Assembly: GCF_014653575.1 (NCBI RefSeq)
Contig: NZ_BNAQ01000001.1
Location: 124,001 to 188,000 of the forward strand
DNA from: Sphingomonas glacialis
GTDB lineage: Bacteria; Pseudomonadota; Alphaproteobacteria; Sphingomonadales; Sphingomonadaceae
Direction: 5' to 3'
Length of the DNA: 64,000 bases
The notes under the pieces are model-generated. The model saw nothing but the letters and a program-made list of their open reading frames with translations, was not told the origin of the DNA and searched no databases. Made by a program: the position numbers and the translations under genes. Positions 21,103 through 28,855 of this stretch are shown here, in pieces; within the stretch, counting starts at the first letter, position 1, and each line of letters opens with the position of its first letter.

Positions 21103-21128
21103 ACGGGGTTAAGTTCGTCGAACGTCGG

Positions 21129-22307
21129 CTAAACCGCGATATCCTCGGTCCGCGTCATCTTGAGCTTGCCGTTGACCACCGCAAACGCCAGCCGCCCCTC
21201 GACCAGATCGAGCGCGTCGCGCCCGAACTGCTCGAAGCGCCAGCCCTGCAGGATCGACAGCCCCTCGCGCTGCCCAGCCGCGAGCGCGTCGATATCGTCT
21301 GTCCGAGCCAGCAACCGCGCGGCGACGTCGATTTCTTTCGAGCGGATCTTGAGCAGCAGCTTGAGCAGATCGGCGACCAGCGCGCCGTCCTTGCCCATCC
21401 CCGGCTTGCGGTCGTCGCGCGACGGCAGTTCGTCGGCCGACATCGGCTCGGCATGCTCGAGCGCCGCCATCAGCCGCGCGCCGATGTCGTTCTGCGCCCA
21501 GGTCGCGGAAAGCCCGCGCACCTTGGCGAGATCGGCCTGCCGCTTGGGCGCATGGCCCGCGAGATCGGCGATCGTCTCGTCCTTGACGATCCGCCCGCGC
21601 GGCAGATCCTTGCCGCGCGCCTCGATCTCGCGCCAGCGCGCCAGCGCCTTCAAGCGGCCGAGCACCTCGGGCTTGCGGCTCGGCACCTTGATCCGGCGCC
21701 ACGCTTCCTCGGGATCGTTGGCGTAATTCTTGGGATCGCCGAGCCGCTCCATCTCCTGGTCGAGCCACGCGCCGCGACCGGTCTTGCGCAGCCGCTCGAG
21801 CATCTTGGGGAATATCTTGGCGAGATGCGTCACGTCGCCGATCGCATATTCGATCTGGCGCGCGTCGAGCGGCCGGCGGCTCCAATCGGTGAAGCGCGCG
21901 CCCTTGTCGACCGTGATGCCGAGCCAGGCATCGACGAGGTTCGAATAGCCGACCTGCTCGCCTTGCCCCAGCGCCATCGCCGCGACTTGCGTGTCGAACA
22001 GTGGATGCGGCGTCGTGCCGGTGAGGTTGTAGACGATTTCGAGGTCCTGCCCACCGGCATGGAAGACCTTGAGCACGTCCTCGTTATTGACCATGAGCTG
22101 GAGCAGCGGGCTCATGTCGAGCCCCGGCGCGAGCGGGTCGATCGCCGCCGCCTCGTTCTCATCGGCGATCTGGATCAGGCAGAGTTCGGGCCAGAAGGTG
22201 TTCTCGCGCATGAACTCGGTGTCGATGCAGACGAAATCGGCTTGCGACATTCGGGCGCAGAGATTGGCGAGGGTGGCACTGTCGGTGATCAGGGGATGGA
22301 TATGCAT
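21129..22307 (-). CDS. rnd: Ribonuclease D
   Basis: 392 residues. 3'-5' exoribonuclease in tRNA maturation. DEDDy exonuclease domain at about 1-170: Exo I FVCIDTEFMRENTFWPELCL (Asp and Glu near 28-30), Exo II VFHAGGQDLEIV (near 78-90), Exo III with IEYAIGDVTHLAKIF. An HRDC domain starts near 205 (LGRLKALARWREIEARGKDLPRGRIVKDE). ATG 22307 chosen; 20 extra codons upstream lack homology and the site GGGGTGGAG supports the choice. It is divergent from aspS across a family A repeat. Confidence 0.95.
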   Translation of the reverse strand: MHIHPLITDSATLANLCARMSQADFVCIDTEFMRENTFWPELCLIQIADENEAAAIDPLAPGLDMSPLLQLMVNNEDVLKVFHAGGQDLEIVYNLTGTTPHPLFDTQVAAMALGQGEQVGYSNLVDAWLGITVDKGARFTDWSRRPLDARQIEYAIGDVTHLAKIFPKMLERLRKTGRGAWLDQEMERLGDPKNYANDPEEAWRRIKVPSRKPEVLGRLKALARWREIEARGKDLPRGRIVKDETIADLAGHAPKRQADLAKVRGLSATWAQNDIGARLMAALEHAEPMSADELPSRDDRKPGMGKDGALVADLLKLLLKIRSKEIDVAARLLARTDDIDALAAGQREGLSILQGWRFEQFGRDALDLVEGRLAFAVVNGKLKMTRTEDIAV

Positions 22308-22381
22308 CTCCACCCCATAGCGAGGGTCGCGCGCCTTGACAAAGGCGGGTTGTAGAGGGAAGCGCATCGACCATATTCGCC

Positions 22382-22465
22382 GTCGCCCCGGCGGAGGCCG
22401 GGGCCGCTGCGTTGTCAGGCGTTGCGCTCCGATACACAGCGGCCCCGGCCTTCGCCGGGGCGACG
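22382..22465. repeat. Palindromic intergenic repeat, family A
   Basis: 84 bp: left arm GTCGCCCCGGCGGAGGCCGG, right arm CGGCCTTCGCCGGGGCGACG, loop of about 25 bp. The first 34 bases are identical to those of the copy inside ispDF (29741). It sits in the rnd-aspS divergent gap, ending 15 bp before the aspS ATG, so it will be transcribed into the aspS leader. Confidence 0.9.
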
Positions 22466-22480
22466 AACATGAGAAGATCT

Positions 22481-24304
22481 ATGCACGCTTATCGCACTCA
22501 TACTTGCGCCCAGCTCCGCGCCGCGGACGTCGGCACCACGGTTAAGCTGTCGGGCTGGGTCCATCGCAAGCGCGATCACGGCAATCTGCTGTTCGTCGAT
22601 CTGCGCGACCATTACGGCATCACGCAGATCGTCACCGACAGCGACAGCCCGGCGCACGCCGTGCTCGACAAGCTGCGCCCCGAGTCGGTCGTGACGATCA
22701 CCGGCGAGGTCGTCGCCCGCTCGGCCGAGACGGTGAACGCCAACCTTCCATCGGGCGAGATCGAAATCCGCGCGCGCGACGTCGTCGTCCAGTCGTTCGC
22801 GCATGAGCTGCCCATGCCGGTGTTCGGCGAGGCCGAATATCCCGAGGAAATCCGCCTCAAGTACCGCTATCTCGATCTGCGCCGCGAGCGGCTCCACGCC
22901 AACGTGCTGCTGCGCTCGAACGTCATTTCGTCGCTGCGCCAGCGGATGATCGGGCAGGGGTTCACCGAATTCCAGACACCGATCCTCACCGCCTCTTCGC
23001 CCGAAGGCGCGCGCGACTATCTCGTCCCCAGCCGCGTCCATCCCGGCAAGTTCTACGCGCTCCCGCAGGCGCCGCAGATGTTCAAGCAGCTGCTGATGGT
23101 CGCGGGCTTCGACCGCTATTTCCAGATCGCACCGTGCTTCCGCGACGAAGACGCGCGCGCCGATCGGTCTCCGGGTGAATTCTACCAGCTCGATTTCGAG
23201 ATGAGCTACGTCACGCAGGACGACGTCTTCGCCGCGATCGAGCCCGTGCTCCACGGCGTGTTCGAGGAATTCGCCAACTGGCAGGGCAAGGGTCGCACCG
23301 TCTCGGCGCTGCCGTTCAAGCGCATCCCGTACCGCGAATCGATGCTCAAGTACGGCAACGACAAGCCTGACCTGCGCAACCCGCTGATCATCACCGACGT
23401 GTCCGAGCACTTCAAGGGTTCGGGCTTCGGTCGCTTTGCCTCGATGGTCGAGGGCGGCGACGTCGTCCGCGCGATCGCGGCGCCGAACACGCACGAGAAG
23501 AGCCGCAAGTTCTTCGACGAGATGAACAGCTGGGCGCAGAGCGAAGGCTTCCCCGGCCTCGGCTATGCGACGCAGAAGGACGGCGTGTTCGGCGGCCCGA
23601 TCGCCAACAACCACGGCCAGGATGGCATGAAGGCGATCGCCGAGGCGCTCGGCCTCGGCCCTAACGACGGCATCTTCTTCGCAGCCGGCAAGGCGGCGCA
23701 GGCCGCCAAGCTTGCCGGCCTTGCGCGCACGCGCGTTGCCGACCAGCTCGGCCTGATCGACGACAAGCGCTTCGAATTCTGCTGGATCGTCGATTTCCCG
23801 ATGTTCGAATATGACGAGGACGCCAAGAAGGTCGACTTCAGCCACAACCCCTTCTCGATGCCGCAGGGCGAGATGGAAGCGCTCGAGACCAAGGATCCGC
23901 TCGATATCCTCGCGTTCCAGTACGACATCGTCTGCAACGGCATCGAGCTGTCGTCGGGCGCGATCCGGAACCATCGCCCCGAGATCATGTACAAGGCGTT
24001 CGAGATCGCTGGCTATACACAGGCCGATGTCGATACGAACTTCGCGGGCATGATCAACGCGTTCAAGTTCGGCGCGCCGCCACATGGCGGGTCGGCGCCG
24101 GGCGTCGACCGCATCGTCATGCTGCTGGCCGACGAACCCAACATTCGCGAGGTCATCACCTTCCCGATGACGCAGAAGGCCGAGGATCTGATGATGGGCG
24201 CGCCCAACTTCGCGACGCCCAAGCAGCTCAAGGAATTGAACCTCCGCTCGACCGCCGGCGTCGCGACCGCGAAGCCCGCAGACGAAGCGGTGCGTCCGGC
24301 CTAA
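22481..24304 (+). CDS. aspS: Aspartyl-tRNA synthetase
   Basis: 607 residues, bacterial AspRS type. Anticodon-binding OB fold at about 1-110 ([40 protein letters not shown]). Class II catalytic core: [20 protein letters not shown], motif 2 [20 protein letters not shown], motif 3 [13 protein letters not shown] near 545. The bacterial GAD insertion is present in the middle. Whether it is discriminating or also charges tRNA-Asn cannot be decided here. ATG 22481 gives the conserved MHAYRTH start; upstream codons come from the repeat. Confidence 0.97.
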   Translation: MHAYRTHTCAQLRAADVGTTVKLSGWVHRKRDHGNLLFVDLRDHYGITQIVTDSDSPAHAVLDKLRPESVVTITGEVVARSAETVNANLPSGEIEIRARDVVVQSFAHELPMPVFGEAEYPEEIRLKYRYLDLRRERLHANVLLRSNVISSLRQRMIGQGFTEFQTPILTASSPEGARDYLVPSRVHPGKFYALPQAPQMFKQLLMVAGFDRYFQIAPCFRDEDARADRSPGEFYQLDFEMSYVTQDDVFAAIEPVLHGVFEEFANWQGKGRTVSALPFKRIPYRESMLKYGNDKPDLRNPLIITDVSEHFKGSGFGRFASMVEGGDVVRAIAAPNTHEKSRKFFDEMNSWAQSEGFPGLGYATQKDGVFGGPIANNHGQDGMKAIAEALGLGPNDGIFFAAGKAAQAAKLAGLARTRVADQLGLIDDKRFEFCWIVDFPMFEYDEDAKKVDFSHNPFSMPQGEMEALETKDPLDILAFQYDIVCNGIELSSGAIRNHRPEIMYKAFEIAGYTQADVDTNFAGMINAFKFGAPPHGGSAPGVDRIVMLLADEPNIREVITFPMTQKAEDLMMGAPNFATPKQLKELNLRSTAGVATAKPADEAVRPA

Positions 24305-24340
24305 CGCTCTCCCGTTTCGGGAAGGCCTGGCGCGAAAAGG

Positions 24341-24415
24341 CTCCCCTCCCGCGCGAGGGGGCTGCCCGTAAAGACTCCCCTCCCGCTTGCGGGAGGGGCT
24401 GGGGGCGGGCAGTGT
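24341..24415. repeat. Family C hairpin pair between aspS and ppk2
   Basis: Two related hairpins: an imperfect one at 24341-24361 (CTCCCCTCCC with GAGGGGG) and a perfect 10-bp stem at 24377-24398 (CCCCTCCCGC / GCGGGAGGGG), followed by GGGGGCGGGC. Same stem as at 10963 and 14068. Confidence 0.75.
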
Positions 24416-24477
24416 CACCCCATGACAACGAACCGCGCATTTCCTCTCCCAACTCCTCGCGCCAGCGGGAGGAGACT

Positions 24478-25257
24478 ATGACGATCCAACTCTCCGACTA
24501 CGAATCGGGCAAACCATTCGACGGCGATTACGACGCCGAGCTCAAAAAGCTCCAGACGCGCCTGTCGCATATCCAGGTCGCGCACATCGTCCACCGCAAA
24601 CGCGCGATCGTCCTGCTCGAAGGCTGGGATGCGGCGGGCAAGGGCGGCATCATCCAGCGGCTGTGCGCCGACTGGGATCCGCGCAATTTCGAGGTCTGGC
24701 CAATCAAGGCGCCGACCCAGGACGAGCTCGATCGGCACTTCCTGTGGCGCTTCTGGACCAAGCTCCCGGCGTGCGGCGACATCGCGGTGTTCGATCGCAG
24801 CTGGTACGGCCGTGTGCTCGTCGAGCGCGTCGAAAGCTATGCCAAGGACGCCGAGTGGAAGCGCGGTTACGACGAGATCAACGAATTCGAGGCGCAGCAA
24901 GCCGATTCGGGAACGACGATCGTCAAGTTGTTCGTCCATGTCTCGACCAAGGAGCAGGACGAGCGGCTCGCCAGCCGGCTCGATCATCCCTGGAAGCGCT
25001 GGAAGACCGGCGCCGACGATTATCGCAACCGCGAGAAGCGGCCGGCGTATCTCGACGCGATGCACGACATGTTCAAGCGCACCGATACGCGCTGGGCACC
25101 GTGGACGGTGATCGACGGCAACGACAAGAAAGCCGGCCGCATCGCCGCGCTCACCGCGATCGCCGAGCGGCTCGAGGCGCATGTCGACATGACGCCACCC
25201 GAGCTCGACCCGGCAATCGAGGCGATCGCGCGCAAGGCGCTGGCACGCAAGCCCTGA
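24478..25257 (+). CDS. Polyphosphate kinase 2 family protein
   Basis: 259 residues, one PPK2 domain. These enzymes use polyphosphate to phosphorylate nucleoside mono- or diphosphates. Walker A is LEGWDAAGKGGIIQRL (about 44-59). The lid and Walker B follow as WRFWTKLPACGDIAVFDRSW and YGRVLVERV, then W-APWTVIDGNDKKAGR near 210-225. Single-domain PPK2s mainly make GTP/ATP (class I) or ADP (class II); the class is not decided here. A GGAGGA ribosome site precedes ATG 24478. It lies 5 kb from ppk1-ppx, so the window holds synthesis, hydrolysis and use of polyphosphate. Confidence 0.93.
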   Translation: MTIQLSDYESGKPFDGDYDAELKKLQTRLSHIQVAHIVHRKRAIVLLEGWDAAGKGGIIQRLCADWDPRNFEVWPIKAPTQDELDRHFLWRFWTKLPACGDIAVFDRSWYGRVLVERVESYAKDAEWKRGYDEINEFEAQQADSGTTIVKLFVHVSTKEQDERLASRLDHPWKRWKTGADDYRNREKRPAYLDAMHDMFKRTDTRWAPWTVIDGNDKKAGRIAALTAIAERLEAHVDMTPPELDPAIEAIARKALARKP

Positions 25258-25283
25258 CGGGCCGGCGCGTCAGCGGCGCGCGA

Positions 25284-25730
25284 TCAGATCCATAGCAGGA
25301 CGAGCGGGACGATCGTTCCCGCGACGAGCATTGCGATCGAGACCCGTCGCATCGAGCGGATCGACAGTGCAATCACCAGGCCCGTGATCGTCGAAGCGCA
25401 CAAGGCGATCGACAGCAGGACGACGAAGATCTTGAGCGGCAGCGGGGACGGCCGCTTGGGGCCGGCGCGCTCGGCCTCGCCGCGCGGCTTGGCCGCTTCG
25501 CCGGTGGGCTTGGGTTGCTCGGCGCGCGGCGGGCGGGGCGGGCCCTGATCCTTGTGGACGCTGGCGATCCACACGATCCAGTTCGGCGGCGTGCCGCCAT
25601 AGCCGCGCGCTTCCTGCAGCCGGAAGGTTTGCAACGCACCGCTGACCGAGAACAGCAGGATCATCGGCGCGAAGAATAGGCCGAGATAATGGTGATAGCG
25701 GCGCAAGGTCCGCAGCGTGTTGGGTCTCAT
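25284..25730 (-). CDS. PepSY-associated-type membrane protein
   Basis: 148 residues. The N-terminus [20 protein letters not shown] with an early hydrophobic helix (about 14-32, [11 protein letters not shown]) resembles the first segment of PepSY-associated transmembrane (PiuB-like) proteins. A proline- and charge-rich loop follows (about 55-95, repeated P, R, K, E), then two more helices ([20 protein letters not shown] and [16 protein letters not shown]). It is much shorter than full PepSY permeases. Function unknown. ATG 25730 was chosen; 12 codons upstream lack the pattern. Confidence 0.65.
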   Translation of the reverse strand: MRPNTLRTLRRYHHYLGLFFAPMILLFSVSGALQTFRLQEARGYGGTPPNWIVWIASVHKDQGPPRPPRAEQPKPTGEAAKPRGEAERAGPKRPSPLPLKIFVVLLSIALCASTITGLVIALSIRSMRRVSIAMLVAGTIVPLVLLWI

Positions 25731-25775
25731 CCGCGATGTGCTACGCGAACGATACGACTCGGGCAATTGCGGACC

Positions 25776-26405
25776 TTACGCGGGTGCGAAGTCGCCCGTT
25801 TCGTCCATCACATGCAGCACGCCGTCGGCAATCGCGAAATAGGCGCCGCGCAACCGCAGCGTCCCGGCGGCTTCGGCTTCGCGGATGTTGGGGAAGGTGC
25901 GGAGATTGGCGATGCTGACGCGCACCGTTTCGAGCTCCATCTCGCGGATCGCGGCGGGGCCAGTGCCGTGCTCGGCGACGATCCGGTCACGCGCCGAATC
26001 GAGCATGTCGATCCAATGCGCGATGAAGCCGCCTTCGCCCGGCGCCTTGCCCTCGAACGCGCGCGTCAGCGCCGCGTTGACGCCGCCGCACGATCCGTGG
26101 CCCATCACGACGATCTCGCCGACCTTGAGCTGGCTCACCGCGAATTCGAGCGCGGCCGAAACGCCGTGGCGCGACCCGTCGAGCTCGAACGGCGGCACCA
26201 GATTGGCGACGTTGCGGACGACAAAGATCTCGCCCGGCGACGTGTCGAACACTTGCGCTGGATCGACTCGGCTGTCCGAACACGCGATCACCATTACCTT
26301 GGGGCTCTGCCCCTCGGCCAATTCCGCCCAGCGGTCGCGCTGACGGATGTAGTCGGTGGAACGGAAGCGGTGATACCCGCCGACGAGGTCGCTGAAATCG
26401 GTCAT
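25776..26405 (-). CDS. Beta-class carbonic anhydrase
   Basis: 209 residues. It interconverts CO2 and bicarbonate in the cytosol. Zinc and active-site motifs: ACSDSRVDP with Cys42, Asp44 and Arg46, and MGHGSCGG with His103 and Cys106. These are the C-x-D-x-R and H-x-x-C motifs of the family. It is divergent from lipA with a 66-bp gap and 45 bp from the membrane protein downstream. Confidence 0.95.
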   Translation of the reverse strand: MTDFSDLVGGYHRFRSTDYIRQRDRWAELAEGQSPKVMVIACSDSRVDPAQVFDTSPGEIFVVRNVANLVPPFELDGSRHGVSAALEFAVSQLKVGEIVVMGHGSCGGVNAALTRAFEGKAPGEGGFIAHWIDMLDSARDRIVAEHGTGPAAIREMELETVRVSIANLRTFPNIREAEAAGTLRLRGAYFAIADGVLHVMDETGDFAPA

Positions 26406-26471
26406 GTGCTGCTTTTAACGGAGGAGAAGAGGGGGTGGCAAGCCGCGTCGTCAATCGCTATCTGCACAGCC

Positions 26472-27392
26472 ATGAACGAGATGTCCCCGCTCGCCCGCCC
26501 GCCCCGTGAACGCAAGCCCGACTGGCTGCGGGTGAAGGCGCCCACTTCGGCGGGGTTCGCCGCGACCCGCGAACTGATGCGCTCGAAGAGCCTGACGACC
26601 GTCTGCGAAGAAGCGGCCTGCCCCAACATCGGTGAATGCTGGAGCAAGAAACACGCGACGGTGATGATCCTCGGCGATACCTGCACGCGCGCCTGCGCGT
26701 TCTGCAACGTCAAGACGGGGATGCCGCGCGCGGTCGATAAACTCGAACCGCAGAATGTCGCCGATGCGGCGGCGCAGATGGGTTTGCAGCACATCGTCGT
26801 AACCTCGGTCGATCGTGACGATCTGCCCGACGGCGGCGCGTCGCAGTTCGTCAAGGTGATCCAGGCGCTCCGCGCGACCACGCCGACGACGACGATCGAA
26901 ATCCTCACCCCCGATTTCCGCAACAAGACGCAAGCCGCGGTCGAGTCGATCGTCGAGGCCGGCCCCGACGTCTACAACCACAATCTCGAGACCGTCCCGC
27001 GGCTCTACACGACGATCCGCCCGGGTGCCCGCTACTACGCATCGCTGCGCTTGCTTGAGAGCGTCAAGCGCCACGACCCGCGGATCTTCACCAAGTCGGG
27101 CGTCATGCTCGGACTCGGCGAGGAGCGGCTCGAAGTCCATCAAGTGATGGACGACATGCGAAGCGCCGAAATCGACTTCCTGACGATGGGGCAGTACCTT
27201 CAGCCCACTCCGCGCCACGCCAAGGTGATGGACTTCATCCCGCCAGCTACGTTCGACGCGTATGCAGCGATCGCGCGCGCGAAGGGCTTCCTGCTCGTGG
27301 CAAGCTCGCCGCTGACGCGCTCGAGCTATCACGCCGGCGACGATTTCGCCCGCCTGCGTGCCGCGCGTGAGGCAAAGTTCGCAGTCCGGTAA
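26472..27392 (+). CDS. lipA: Lipoyl synthase
   Basis: 306 residues. Radical SAM enzyme that inserts two sulfurs into octanoyl groups on lipoyl domains. Auxiliary cluster motif [12 protein letters not shown] (about 48-59) and radical SAM motif CTRACAFC (about 74-81) are intact, as is the C-terminal [16 protein letters not shown] with the conserved R-S-S-Y. ATG 26472 was chosen. The stop overlaps the next start by one base (TAATG), so lipA-ratA are translation-coupled. Confidence 0.97.
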   Translation: MNEMSPLARPPRERKPDWLRVKAPTSAGFAATRELMRSKSLTTVCEEAACPNIGECWSKKHATVMILGDTCTRACAFCNVKTGMPRAVDKLEPQNVADAAAQMGLQHIVVTSVDRDDLPDGGASQFVKVIQALRATTPTTTIEILTPDFRNKTQAAVESIVEAGPDVYNHNLETVPRLYTTIRPGARYYASLRLLESVKRHDPRIFTKSGVMLGLGEERLEVHQVMDDMRSAEIDFLTMGQYLQPTPRHAKVMDFIPPATFDAYAAIARAKGFLLVASSPLTRSSYHAGDDFARLRAAREAKFAVR

Positions 27393-27871
27393 TGCCGCGT
27401 CATTCCGAAACCCGGCGATTGCCCTACACTCCAGAGCAGATGTTCGATCTGGTCGCCGATGTCGGCCGCTATGCCGAGTTCCTCCCATGGGTCTCGGCGA
27501 TCCGCGTCCGCTCGAACAGCGCGACCGAGCTTACCGCCGACATGATCGTCGGGTTCAAGGGCCTGCGCGAGACCTTCACCTCGAAGGTCGACAAGGAACG
27601 CCCCAACCGCATCCATGTCGAATATCTCGACGGGCCGCTCAAATATCTGCGCAACGACTGGGTGTTCCGGCCCGACGGGGCGGGTTGCGCGGTCGACTTC
27701 ACCGTCGACTTCGCGTTCAAGAACCGCGTGTTCGAAATGCTCGCGGGCCAGGTGTTCGGCACCGCGCTGCGCAAGATGATCGGCGCGTTCGAGGACCGCG
27801 CGGCGGTGCTTTACGCGTCGCCCGCGGCCTCGGGTGGCAATAGCAGCTCGAGCGCGCACAGCGCCGCCTGA
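27392..27871 (+). CDS. RatA/COQ10-family START-like protein
   Basis: 159 residues. A polyketide-cyclase/SRPBCC fold: the N-terminus RHSETRRLPYTPEQMFDLVADVGRY is the signature of the COQ10/RatA group, followed by EFLPWVSAIRV, ADMIVGFKGLRETFTS and LKYLRNDWVFRPDGAGCAVDFTVDFAFKN. Members bind ubiquinone (COQ10) or, in enterobacteria, were described as ribosome-association toxins; which role applies is not clear. The Ser-rich tail overlaps the 3' end of the convergent pncC by 61 bp. Confidence 0.9.
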   Translation: MPRHSETRRLPYTPEQMFDLVADVGRYAEFLPWVSAIRVRSNSATELTADMIVGFKGLRETFTSKVDKERPNRIHVEYLDGPLKYLRNDWVFRPDGAGCAVDFTVDFAFKNRVFEMLAGQVFGTALRKMIGAFEDRAAVLYASPAASGGNSSSSAHSAA

Positions 27872-28341
27872 AGCCGCACCCCGCCGCGTCCGAGATTGCC
27901 GAAATCCTTGCGATCGGCGACGACATGTCCCGGATCGGCACCGCGTTCGGCGCGTGCGAAGACGACGGTGCCGACAGGCTTTTTCTCGGTCCCACCGCCT
28001 GGCCCCGCGACGCCGGTAATGGCCACGGCAATGTCGGCGCCAGTCGCCTCGAGCGCGCCCTGCGCCATGCTCCACGCGGTCGCCACCGACACCGCCCCGA
28101 AGGTCTCCAGCACATCGGCGCTGACGTTGAGCATCTCGAGCTTGGCGTCGTTCGAATAGGTCACGAACCCGCTCTCGAACATCTCGGACGATCCCGGGAT
28201 CTCGGTCAGCGCCGCCGCGACGAGCCCGCCGGTGCAGCTTTCCGCCAGCGTCACGCGGCGTCCGGCTGCGAGATTGGCGGTGACGACCTTGCGCGCTGCC
28301 TCGACCAGCTCGGCGGGCAGGATCGAATCGATCTTATCCAT
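27811..28341 (-). CDS. pncC: CinA-family nicotinamide-nucleotide amidohydrolase
   Basis: 176 residues, the stand-alone C-terminal CinA domain. It deamidates NMN to nicotinate mononucleotide. Key motifs: RRVTLAESCTGGLVAAALTEIPGSSEMFESGFVTYSNDAK (about 28-67) and AITGVAGPGGGTEKKPVGTV (about 108-127). It overlaps the preceding 173-residue gene by 8 bp and ends inside the 3' part of ratA. Last gene of the ispDF group. Confidence 0.93.
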   Translation of the reverse strand: MDKIDSILPAELVEAARKVVTANLAAGRRVTLAESCTGGLVAAALTEIPGSSEMFESGFVTYSNDAKLEMLNVSADVLETFGAVSVATAWSMAQGALEATGADIAVAITGVAGPGGGTEKKPVGTVVFARAERGADPGHVVADRKDFGNLGRGGVRLQAALCALELLLPPEAAGDA

Positions 28342-28855
28342 GGGTCGGGCAAATCGAGAAGGGTGCGCGCGTCTTGCTGCGGCCGGTACCGAGCTGGAAC
28401 AGTTCGACCACCAGCGCGGCGGTGTTGGCGACGGGCAGCGGAGCGAGCAGCCCGGTGATGCGATCGATCCGCGGGCAGTCGCCGGGCTTGATGTCCTTGG
28501 CGATCAGCGGCCCCATGATCGTCGAGATCAGCGGGCGCAGCACGTCGGGGTTCATGTCACGCAGCTGTTCACCGCCGAGCTTGCCGATCGCCGGCTTTGC
28601 GGCGACCCACGCCGCATCGCCATTGGCGCGATAGCGCGCGATCAGCGCGGGGAGCCCCGCGCGCAGCGTCGCCGTCGCCGGGAGCGCCGTCGCACACGTC
28701 TTGCCGACCGCGTCGAGCACGTCAGGCAGCGCGACCTGGACGAGCGACTGCCCTTCTTGCGTGGTGAGGCATGGCAGGTCGGTCGGGGCCGCTTGCGCGC
28801 CGACCATCGCGGTCGCCCCGATCCAGAGTGCTGCGAATGTGCGCAATCGCTTCAT
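28334..28855 (-). CDS. Secreted conserved hypothetical protein
   Basis: 173 residues. Signal peptide KRLRTFAALWIGATAMVGAQA with cleavage near 22. Mature part has three cysteines (CLTTQEG, KTCATAL, GDCPRID) and helical segments (LIARYRANGDAAWVAAKPAI). I do not recognise the family. The ATG lies in the ispDF stop (ATGA overlap) and its stop overlaps pncC by 8 bp, so the three are one unit. Function unknown. Confidence 0.75.
   Translation of the reverse strand: MKRLRTFAALWIGATAMVGAQAAPTDLPCLTTQEGQSLVQVALPDVLDAVGKTCATALPATATLRAGLPALIARYRANGDAAWVAAKPAIGKLGGEQLRDMNPDVLRPLISTIMGPLIAKDIKPGDCPRIDRITGLLAPLPVANTAALVVELFQLGTGRSKTRAPFSICPTHG

Noticed and set aside
22415..24418. 667-codon minus-strand open frame covering aspS
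   Set aside because: It is exactly antisense to a complete, well-matched aspS and lacks any recognisable domain.
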